Source of the DNA: Flavobacteriaceae bacterium | Lineage (GTDB): Bacteria > Bacteroidota > Bacteroidia > Flavobacteriales > Flavobacteriaceae | Direction of reading: 5' to 3' | Assembly: GCA_015493405.1 (NCBI GenBank) | Contig: WGDF01000210.1 | Span: forward strand, 1-5,180 | Length of the DNA: 5,180 nucleotides | Shown: positions 1-5,180 of the stretch, piece after piece | Numbering within the stretch: the first letter of the stretch is position 1 | How the letters are laid out: each line of letters starts with the position of its first letter | Notes under the pieces: generated by a model | Databases searched by the model: none | The model's input: the letters and a program-made list of their open reading frames with translations, nothing else | What the model was told of the DNA's origin: nothing | Program-made: the position numbers and the translations under genes

Positions 1-1052
1 ATCAACCCTTGATTATCGCCGGACCTTGTAGTGCCGAGACAGAACAACAAGTTTTGGAAACAGCCCGTGGCGTTAAAGCAGCAGGCGCTCATATTTTTAG
101 AGCCGGTATTTGGAAACCACGCACGCGTCCGGGAAATTTTGAAGGCGTCGGCGCTATAGGTTTAAACTGGGTGGCTAAAGCCCGACAAGAAACCGGTTTA
201 TTAACTACGGTCGAAGTGGCTAATCCTCACCATGTTGAGCTGGCTCTCAAATATAATATTGACATTTTATGGATTGGGGCACGCACCAGTGTCAATCCTT
301 TTGCTGTTCAAGAAATAGCCGATGCTTTGCAAGGTGTCGATAAAACGGTTTTGGTCAAAAACCCTATCAATCCGGACTTAGCTTTGTGGATTGGCGCCTT
401 AGAACGTTTTGCCAAAGCCGGTATCAATAACTTGGGGGCTATTCATCGGGGCTTTTCCAGTTATAAAAAAATGCCTTATCGCAATGAACCGCTTTGGCAG
501 ATTCCGATTGATTTAAAAACGCAGTTTCCAGATTTGCCTTTGATCAACGATCCTTCTCATATTTCGGGTAAACATGAAAATGTTTTTGACATTGCTCAGA
601 CTGCAATCCAATTGATGTTCGACGGTTTAATGATTGAAACGCATATCGACCCTAAAAATGCTTGGAGTGATGCACGACAACAAATTACACCTGAAAACTT
701 AAAGCAATATATACCCCGATTTACACTCCCCAATAACCGTGTTTTTAATCCCGATTTATTAAAATCTTTTAAAATCCTTAGAAAGGAAATCGATGATTTG
801 GATACTGAATTGGTCCATTTGCTCAGAAACAGACAAAATAAAATTGAAACCATCGGCCACCTAAAATTTGATGAAAATTTAGCTATCTACCAAAAAGAAC
901 GCTGGTTAGATATTTTGTCCAAAGCGATAAACAATGCCCGTGAAAATCAGGTTAATCAAAAATTTATAGAGCAAATATTCCGATTATTACATCAAGAAAG
1001 TTTGAAGTTGCAACATCAGGTTTTCAACCAACTAAATGCCAAAGAATCGTGA
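1..1052 (+). CDS. Bifunctional 3-deoxy-7-phosphoheptulonate (DAHP) synthase / chorismate mutase, 5'-partial
   Basis: This bienzyme condenses phosphoenolpyruvate and erythrose-4-phosphate to DAHP, the first shikimate-pathway step, and converts chorismate to prephenate, the branch step to Phe and Tyr. Residues here count from the TTG at 9. The DAHP synthase half (about 1-235) shows GPCSAE, the KPRTRPG phosphate loop (37-42), VKNPINPD (116-123), HRGFSSY and DPSH. The likely metal ligands are C7, H184, E210 and D221. The AroQ helical domain (about 250-340) aligns without gaps to the E. coli enzyme and keeps R258, R275, K286, R298 and Q335 (E. coli R11, R28, K39, R51, Q88). Q295 and W299 replace D48 and E52, which I believe is usual in this lineage. 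The frame is open to base 1 (...QPLIIAGPCS), so the TTG is not the start; roughly 15-25 N-terminal residues lie outside the window. It overlaps rsgA by 4 bp. In Prevotella, a fusion of this kind is known to be feedback-inhibited by prephenate; the same is only an inference here. Confidence 0.96.
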   Translation, partial: QPLIIAGPCSAETEQQVLETARGVKAAGAHIFRAGIWKPRTRPGNFEGVGAIGLNWVAKARQETGLLTTVEVANPHHVELALKYNIDILWIGARTSVNPFAVQEIADALQGVDKTVLVKNPINPDLALWIGALERFAKAGINNLGAIHRGFSSYKKMPYRNEPLWQIPIDLKTQFPDLPLINDPSHISGKHENVFDIAQTAIQLMFDGLMIETHIDPKNAWSDARQQITPENLKQYIPRFTLPNNRVFNPDLLKSFKILRKEIDDLDTELVHLLRNRQNKIETIGHLKFDENLAIYQKERWLDILSKAINNARENQVNQKFIEQIFRLLHQESLKLQHQVFNQLNAKES

Positions 1053-1987
1053 AAGGAACCGTCACCAAATCGACCGGCAGTTGGTATGAGGTCAAAAATG
1101 AAGATGGTACCGGAATTGCTTGCCGCATTCGCGGAAAATTTCGTCTGAATAATATCAAAACAACCAATCCTGTTGCCGTTGGAGACCATGTTAGATATGA
1201 ATTGGAGCCCAAAAAGGACACCGGCGTCATTACACATATTTACCCGAGAAAAAATTATTTGTTGCGCCGCTCTATTAATTTGTCTAAACAATACCACATC
1301 TTAGCGGCAAATATTGATCAGATTTTTGTGACTGCAACACTTGTAAGTCCCGAAACAACGACAACATTTATCGACCGTATTTTGGTTACCGCCGAAGCAT
1401 ATCATATTCCGGTTGTCATACTGATAAATAAAATTGATTTACTGGATACGCCGGAGCGACAAGCCCTCAAACAAAATTTTATTGAAACTTATCAAAAAGC
1501 CGGTTATCGCATCTTAGAAGTTTCCGCGACCAAGGGATATAACATCGGGCTTTTAAAAACAATGATGCAAGACAAAACATCGATGTTTACGGGGCACTCC
1601 GGTGCCGGAAAATCATCATTAATCAATGCTGTTGATCCTGATTTAAATTTAAAAACAGGTCAAATATCCAATATACATCAACAAGGCAAGCATATCACAA
1701 CCTTTGCACAAATGTTTGACTTGAACTTTGGCGGGCATATTATCGACACGCCGGGCATCCGTGGATTTGGTGTAGTTGATATGAAACCGGAGGAATTAGA
1801 CAGTTACTTTCCCGAAATTTTCAAATACAAACAGGCTTGTAAATTTAATAATTGCAAACATACCGGCGAACCCGGCTGTGCTGTAAAACCGGCCCTTCAA
1901 AAAGGAGAAATTCCTTTGAGCCGTTATAAATCATATCTACAATTACTGGAAGAGGCTGAAAATGATTCGGGATTTCCTTACCGGTAA
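1049..1987 (+). CDS. rsgA: Ribosome small subunit-dependent GTPase A (RsgA/YjeQ)
   Basis: RsgA is a cytoplasmic, circularly permuted GTPase that acts late in 30S subunit maturation; its GTPase activity is stimulated by the small subunit. The 312 residues have the family order: an N-terminal OB-fold beginning MKGTVTKSTGSWY (about 1-70), then G4 NKID (127-130), G5 SAT (159-161), G1/P-loop GHSGAGKSS (182-190), switch I GKHITT with the probable catalytic H215, and G3 DTPG (233-236). The C-terminal zinc knuckle is C264-x4-C269-x-H271-x5-C277. All motifs are present, so it should be active. The start is a GTG inside the sequence GTGA, where the TGA stops the upstream bienzyme; this start matches the conserved N-terminus of the family, and no strong Shine-Dalgarno is visible. 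The overlap implies one transcript and translational coupling. RsgA next to a DAHP synthase/chorismate mutase fusion is, as I recall, a familiar gene order in Bacteroidota. Confidence 0.97.
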   Translation: MKGTVTKSTGSWYEVKNEDGTGIACRIRGKFRLNNIKTTNPVAVGDHVRYELEPKKDTGVITHIYPRKNYLLRRSINLSKQYHILAANIDQIFVTATLVSPETTTTFIDRILVTAEAYHIPVVILINKIDLLDTPERQALKQNFIETYQKAGYRILEVSATKGYNIGLLKTMMQDKTSMFTGHSGAGKSSLINAVDPDLNLKTGQISNIHQQGKHITTFAQMFDLNFGGHIIDTPGIRGFGVVDMKPEELDSYFPEIFKYKQACKFNNCKHTGEPGCAVKPALQKGEIPLSRYKSYLQLLEEAENDSGFPYR

Positions 1988-1994
1988 AATGCCT

Positions 1995-3824
1995 TTATTC
2001 AGAAGTCAATTCTAATAATTTACGGCGGTAGACACTCAATAATTTGGACTTAGAGATAAAACCGACATATTTACTGTTTTCAATCACGGGTAAATTCCAA
2101 GCACCGGTCTCTGCAAATTTACGCATAATATCTTGGAAGTGATCTTTCTCATGAATAATGACATCCGGTGCTTTATGCATCAAATCACTGACATGAGTAG
2201 AATCATACAAGTCGCGATTAAACATAATTTGACGGATATCATCTAAACTGATCATCCCAATAAAACGGCCTTGATCATCGACAACCGGAAAAATATGGCG
2301 GTGCGAGCGGGTAACCACATTATAGACCATATGACCTAAAGTCATCGTAGGCGTTACCGGAATAAAATCTTTTTCTATTACCTGACGCCATTCTATCAAT
2401 TGACCGGCAAATTTATCTTTGTCATGAGTCGGCAAAGCATCAATCTCAGCCAATTGCGTGGTATAGATACTGTATTTTAAGACTTTTTTAGAAATCATAT
2501 AAGATAAAGCTGCAACTAACATAATAGGCACAATGAGTTCGTAACCGCCGGTAATTTCAACAATCAAGAAAACGGCTGTCAAGGGCGCTTGCAAAACCCC
2601 CGCAATAGTACCTGCCATACCGACCAAAGCAAAATTTTCAGTTGATAAATTATGGGAAAACAAACCGCTGTAATTAAAAATCAAAGCAAAGACATAACCT
2701 GAAATAGCGCCGGTATATAAAGTTGGGGCAAACACACCGCCTATACCACCGGCCGCAAAGGTCAAAGACATAGCGACAACTTTGAAAGTTACCAATAAGA
2801 TAAAAAACAAAATAATCATATAAACATCGTTATGATTAATCGTAAACATTGACGTATTGATAACAAAATGATAATTGTTGAGTAAAATATGGTTCAAGAT
2901 TTCATAACCCTCACCGTATAAAGTCGGAATAAAATAGATGGTTAAGCCCAGAAATAAGCCGGCTAAAGCCCAACGTTTCCAAAGATTTTCTATTTTTTCG
3001 AAATAGTTCATAATCTTATAGTAAACCTTGACAAAATAAATGGAAGTCGTTGCCGAAGTAATCCCAAGAAGAATAAAGAACGGAATATCGCTAAAATGAT
3101 AGTGGTGAACCAGATTGAAATGCAATAAAATATTTTGCCCCATAAAGAAATAAGAAGTCAAAATACCTGAAACTGATGCTAAAATCAAAGGCACCAAAGA
3201 AGTCATGGTCAAATCAAATCCAAAAATTTCGACAGCAAATAAAATACCGGCAATGGGTGCTTTAAAAATAGATGCAAAGGTTCCGGCAGCTGCAGCTCCC
3301 AATAATAAATTTCGATGTTTCAAATTGAGATGAAACAGCCGAGATAAACCCGAACTCAAAGCCGCTCCGGTCAAAGTAGAAGGGCCTTCCAACCCGACTG
3401 ATCCCCCAAAACCGACAGTCAAAGGTGCCGTGATCAATGAGGCATACATATGATATGACGGAATCAAACTTTTGAGCTTCATAATGGCATATAGAACCAA
3501 AGGCACACCATCTTCCACCGGCTTTTTGATGATATACTTGATCACAAAAATGACCAAGCCGATCCCAATAATGGGAAAAATAAAATATAGCGCCCGATGC
3601 AAATCCTGAATGAAATCCGCTTCTAAACCATGCTGTATTAAATGCGTCAAGTTTTTAATACTAACGGCTGCCAAACCGGTTAAAAAACCTATAATGACAC
3701 TGATAAAATTTAAAAACTGTTCGTTACTGATATGTTTGTAACGCCATCTGAAAAATTTATAAATCAATTTTTTGGTTTTGATGACTTGTCGTAAGTATCT
3801 AAAATAAACCGTGAATTTCCGCAT
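1995..3824 (-). CDS. CLC-family chloride channel/transporter with C-terminal CBS domain pair
   Basis: This 609-residue inner-membrane protein should move chloride or similar anions as a homodimer, either as a Cl-/H+ exchanger or as a channel. It has a basic cytoplasmic N-terminus (1-36), a CLC membrane domain (about 37-450) and two CBS domains (about 486-537 and 545-603), which in relatives bind adenine nucleotides and regulate transport. Family marks are GSVGLEGP (141-148, external gating glutamate E146), APIAGILFAVE (189-199), GGVFAP (362-367) and LQAPLTAVFLIVEITGGY (411-428). A tyrosine at 454 (or 451) probably matches the chloride-coordinating Y445 of the E. coli protein. Two departures stand out. 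The usual GSGIP motif reads EDGVP (104-108), with Asp in place of the selectivity Ser. The internal proton glutamate (E203 in E. coli ClcA) is I200. The start ATG lies inside the end of the kinase gene (26-bp overlap) and has AAAAGG three bases upstream; the next Met is at 126, so this start is preferred. The gene ends 7 bp from the end of rsgA, convergently. Confidence 0.95.
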   Translation of the reverse strand: MRKFTVYFRYLRQVIKTKKLIYKFFRWRYKHISNEQFLNFISVIIGFLTGLAAVSIKNLTHLIQHGLEADFIQDLHRALYFIFPIIGIGLVIFVIKYIIKKPVEDGVPLVLYAIMKLKSLIPSYHMYASLITAPLTVGFGGSVGLEGPSTLTGAALSSGLSRLFHLNLKHRNLLLGAAAAGTFASIFKAPIAGILFAVEIFGFDLTMTSLVPLILASVSGILTSYFFMGQNILLHFNLVHHYHFSDIPFFILLGITSATTSIYFVKVYYKIMNYFEKIENLWKRWALAGLFLGLTIYFIPTLYGEGYEILNHILLNNYHFVINTSMFTINHNDVYMIILFFILLVTFKVVAMSLTFAAGGIGGVFAPTLYTGAISGYVFALIFNYSGLFSHNLSTENFALVGMAGTIAGVLQAPLTAVFLIVEITGGYELIVPIMLVAALSYMISKKVLKYSIYTTQLAEIDALPTHDKDKFAGQLIEWRQVIEKDFIPVTPTMTLGHMVYNVVTRSHRHIFPVVDDQGRFIGMISLDDIRQIMFNRDLYDSTHVSDLMHKAPDVIIHEKDHFQDIMRKFAETGAWNLPVIENSKYVGFISKSKLLSVYRRKLLELTSE

Positions 3825-4413
3825 TGACCTTTTCTATTATAGTTCCTAAATCTTCGGGTTTTTGAACAAAATTAAGATCATCAACCTCAATTATCAACAA
3901 TTTTCCTTTATCATAATTATCTATCCATTCATTATACCGGTTGTTCAAATTGCTCAAATAATCAATATTGATAGATTTTTCATAATCCCGACCGCGCGAA
4001 TGAATGTTACGCACCAAGGTTGGAATTGAGGCTTTTAAATAAATTAACAAATCGGGCGGTGTGACAATCAATTCCATTAAATCAAATAATGAAGCATAGT
4101 TTGTAAAGTCCCGCTCACTCATTAAGCCCATAGCATGCAAATTGGAAGCAAAAATAAAACGGTCCTCATAAATGGTACGATCTTGAATGATATCTTTTTG
4201 TTCTTGCTTAATTTCTAAAATTTGTCTGAAACGACTATTCAAAAAATAGACTTGCAGATGAAAAGACCAACGTTCCATATCGTGATAGAAATCTTCCAAA
4301 TAAGGATTTTCATCAACCGATTCGTAATGCGGTTCCATCTTTAAATGCTGTGATAATAAAGTCGTTAAGGTAGTCTTACCGGCGCCGATATTTCCTGCAA
4401 TGGCTATGTGCAT
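3799..4413 (-). CDS. Deoxynucleoside kinase (deoxyadenosine/deoxyguanosine kinase-like)
   Basis: This cytoplasmic salvage enzyme phosphorylates deoxynucleosides at the 5' position using a nucleoside triphosphate. The 204 residues are full length for the bacterial dNK family. The P-loop is GNIGAGKTT (7-15). The probable catalytic base is E31 in HYESVDENPYLEDFY. W49 and Q54 in RWSFHLQVYF line the expected substrate pocket. The DRT motif (78-80, the family's DRS/ERS) precedes E83-D84, and the arginine-rich LID is RGRDYEK (140-146). The closing EIHGLF is typical of Bacteroidota members. Substrate preference cannot be read off reliably; purine deoxynucleosides are the best guess. The start ATG at 4413 puts MHIAIAGN directly before the P-loop, as in relatives. 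It has an A-rich leader instead of a Shine-Dalgarno, and a promoter-like box lies 24-31 bases upstream. Its last 26 bases overlap the CLC gene in another frame, so it is the first gene of a two-gene operon. Confidence 0.95.
   Translation of the reverse strand: MHIAIAGNIGAGKTTLTTLLSQHLKMEPHYESVDENPYLEDFYHDMERWSFHLQVYFLNSRFRQILEIKQEQKDIIQDRTIYEDRFIFASNLHAMGLMSERDFTNYASLFDLMELIVTPPDLLIYLKASIPTLVRNIHSRGRDYEKSINIDYLSNLNNRYNEWIDNYDKGKLLIIEVDDLNFVQKPEDLGTIIEKVNAEIHGLF
3828..3833 (-). promoter_or_regulatory. Shine-Dalgarno-like site for the CLC gene inside the kinase gene
   Basis: On the minus strand the bases before the CLC start read AAAAGG-TCA-ATG. The purine run is only three bases from the ATG, a short spacing, and Bacteroidota rely little on Shine-Dalgarno pairing. 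It nevertheless supports the ATG at 3824. Because the kinase stop lies 26 bases inside the CLC gene, ribosomes finishing the kinase would pass directly over this site, so translational coupling is likely. Confidence 0.4.
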
Positions 4414-4436
4414 AAATCTTAATTTTTTGAATTATG

Positions 4437-4444
4437 CAAACTTA
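4437..4444 (-). promoter_or_regulatory. Bacteroidota-type -7 promoter box upstream of the kinase-CLC operon
   Basis: The minus strand reads TAAGTTTG, an exact match to the Bacteroides primary sigma factor -7 consensus TAnnTTTG. It ends 23 bases before the kinase ATG, which would give a short leader of about 15-20 nt. No clean TTTG -33 element lies at the expected distance (about 4463-4468); that region is instead occupied by the inverted repeat at 4458-4473. I saw no other exact TAnnTTTG on this strand within the 197-bp gap. The role is inferred from the match and its position. Confidence 0.5.
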
Positions 4445-4457
4445 CATAATTTATTTT

Positions 4458-4473
4458 TTTACAGGCTTGTAAA
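4458..4473. repeat. Inverted repeat TTTACA-N4-TGTAAA in the kinase promoter region
   Basis: Two perfect 6-base half-sites, TTTACA and TGTAAA, are separated by GGCT. The element sits 14-29 bases upstream of the outer edge of the -7 box, covering the normal -33 position, which is a usual place for a dimeric regulator to bind. It is not followed by a T-run on either strand, so it does not look like a terminator. I do not recognise the regulator. In AT-rich spacer DNA a 6+6 repeat can also arise by chance. Confidence 0.35.
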
Positions 4474-4547
4474 TAATCAGAAAAATCAGAGATATTTTTT
4501 TTAGGCCTTTTTTTTCATTTTATAACCTTTACTTTTGAGATAAAATC

Positions 4548-4578
4548 AAATAAAAAGCCATTCCAATGGAACAGCTTT
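4548..4578 (-). terminator. Intrinsic terminator of the outer-membrane protein gene
   Basis: Read on the minus strand, AAAGC-TG-TTCC-ATT-GGAA-TG-GCTTT folds into an 11-bp stem with a 3-base loop and runs into TTTTTATTT. The two TG steps pair as U.G and G.U wobbles in the minus-strand RNA. In the plus-strand RNA the same positions would be C-A mismatches, so the hairpin is clearly oriented to stop minus-strand transcription. It begins 32 bases after the stop codon of the outer-membrane protein and lies before the kinase promoter box, so it separates the two minus-strand units. Confidence 0.8.
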
Positions 4579-4610
4579 CTAGTACAAAATATAACAAAAC
4601 TCAAATTAGG

Positions 4611-5180
4611 TTAAAAAATGCCCTTTTGATCTTTTTTTGGGGTTTCTTCATCAATATTCTTTTTGGTTTTACGAGTGGCTTTGCCTTTGCTGAAACGATA
4701 ATTTAATCTGAATACAAGGACGTTTTTTAATAAATGTATATCGTGTTGTGTCAGGCTTTCATATTGTAAACTTTTGGTATATTCTTCTTGCACGTAATCC
4801 ACCCCAAAATCAATGGGCAACATATAGAGTAACATCAAATTTAATTTGCGTTTCATAAAGGATTTTTGCAATAAAAAACCGAGGAAATCATTATTCCATT
4901 TATGATAGCCCTGTGCTGTAATATATTTATTCATGCCCCGTTGGTAAATAAAACCGGAGGTCAAACCTTTGGCCCGATTGACATAAACCAGATTGCTCTC
5001 CAGACTGTAGTCATTAAAAGCATTGGCGTTATTTTGGTATTTGATACTGCTGTGATAAATATTAAAATTGGTTTGCCAAAATAGTTTTTTACTAAAAGGG
5101 ACTGCCACGTTTCCTTTGATACCATAATGTTTATAATGTCCAATATTCTCATAAGTTTGTTCAATGATACCATCTTGGCG
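4611..5180 (-). CDS. Outer-membrane beta-barrel protein, C-terminal part (TonB-dependent-receptor-like), 5'-partial
   Basis: The frame is open to the right edge, giving 189 C-terminal residues; the GTG at 5108 is an internal Val in IKGNVAVPFSKK, not a start. The text reads as consecutive transmembrane beta strands with alternating hydrophobic residues and many Tyr, Phe and Asn: a YENIGHYKHYGIKGNV strand-turn-strand, KKLFWQTNFNIYHSS, and a last strand VLVFRLNYRFSKGK. This resembles the barrel end of Bacteroidota TonB-dependent receptors and the related outer-membrane beta-barrel family (OMP_b-brl_3 type), where the final strand is often YRFxxGK followed by a charged tail. Here the tail is about 25 residues of Lys, Thr, Glu and Asp, ending GIF. 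The plug domain, signal peptide and substrate clues, if present, are outside the window, so the cargo cannot be named. A clear terminator follows. Confidence 0.75.
   Translation of the reverse strand, partial: RQDGIIEQTYENIGHYKHYGIKGNVAVPFSKKLFWQTNFNIYHSSIKYQNNANAFNDYSLESNLVYVNRAKGLTSGFIYQRGMNKYITAQGYHKWNNDFLGFLLQKSFMKRKLNLMLLYMLPIDFGVDYVQEEYTKSLQYESLTQHDIHLLKNVLVFRLNYRFSKGKATRKTKKNIDEETPKKDQKGIF

Larger units (their letters stand above)
4414..4610. other. Intergenic region between the outer-membrane protein and kinase genes
   Basis: This 197-bp, very AT-rich spacer lies between two minus-strand genes. Going along the minus strand it holds the intrinsic terminator (4548-4578), an A8-GGCCT-A8 tract (4495-4515), the inverted repeat (4458-4473) and the -7 box (4437-4444). 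No open frame longer than a few codons and no tRNA or small-RNA fold was recognised. Confidence 0.7.

Noticed and set aside
9..11. TTG as the start codon of the DAHP synthase gene
   Set aside because: It falls directly at the conserved LIIAGPCSAE strand; relatives have an N-terminal segment before it and the frame is open to base 1.
596..853. Open frame on the minus strand inside the DAHP synthase/chorismate mutase gene
   Set aside because: It lies wholly antisense to a clearly conserved gene and its translation resembles no known family.
1016..1297. Two minus-strand open frames across the start of rsgA
   Set aside because: They are antisense to well-conserved coding sequence, overlap each other and have no recognisable domain.
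4461..4474. 14-base direct match ACAGGCTTGTAAAT between the spacer and rsgA (1831-1844)
   Set aside because: The rsgA copy encodes the conserved zinc-knuckle region and lacks the left half-site of the dyad, so the match is most likely coincidence.
4501..4518. Mini-frame ATG-AAA-AAA-AAG-GCC-TAA on the minus strand, preceded by AAAGG, as a possible leader peptide
   Set aside because: It is upstream of the likely promoter box, so it would not be on the main kinase transcript, and five codons in an A-run easily arise by chance.
4902..5084. 60-codon plus-strand open frame and an alternative minus-strand frame (4961-5173) at the right edge
   Set aside because: Both lie over the outer-membrane barrel gene, whose amino-acid pattern is far more convincing.
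5106..5108. GTG as the start codon of the outer-membrane protein
   Set aside because: The frame continues upstream to the window edge with residues of the same beta-barrel character, and no signal peptide follows the GTG.

Overview
This window looks like chromosomal, mostly housekeeping DNA from a member of the Bacteroidota. The evidence is an AT-rich sequence, a DAHP synthase fused to a C-terminal AroQ-type chorismate mutase (an arrangement typical of this phylum), a deoxynucleoside kinase of the Bacteroidota type ending in the characteristic ...EIHGLF, an outer-membrane beta-barrel C-terminus of the TonB-dependent-receptor kind, a promoter -7 box of the form TAnnTTTG, and a scarcity of strong Shine-Dalgarno sequences. 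I cannot place it below phylum level from sequence alone.

Layout. On the plus strand, 1-1052 is the DAHP synthase/chorismate mutase bienzyme, cut by the left edge. It overlaps rsgA (1049-1987), a ribosome-assembly GTPase, by 4 bp; the two appear to be one transcript. Seven bases later the minus-strand genes begin, converging on rsgA: a CLC-family chloride transporter with a CBS pair (3824 down to 1995), preceded by a deoxynucleoside kinase (4413 down to 3799). These two overlap by 26 bp and should form one translationally coupled operon. A 197-bp gap (4414-4610) holds a promoter-like -7 box, a 16-bp inverted repeat just upstream of it, and a good intrinsic terminator. That terminator ends the next minus-strand gene, an outer-membrane beta-barrel protein that runs off the right edge (5180 down to 4611).

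The genes fall into three functional groups: entry and branch point of aromatic amino-acid synthesis plus 30S ribosome maturation; deoxynucleoside salvage plus anion transport; and an outer-membrane protein. I see no CRISPR array, insertion sequence, tRNA, rRNA, phage gene or defence system, and no convincing new system. The most interesting points are the CLC protein, which has Ile at the usual internal proton-glutamate position and lacks the GSGIP selectivity motif, the dNK-CLC coupling, and the operator-like palindrome in front of that operon.
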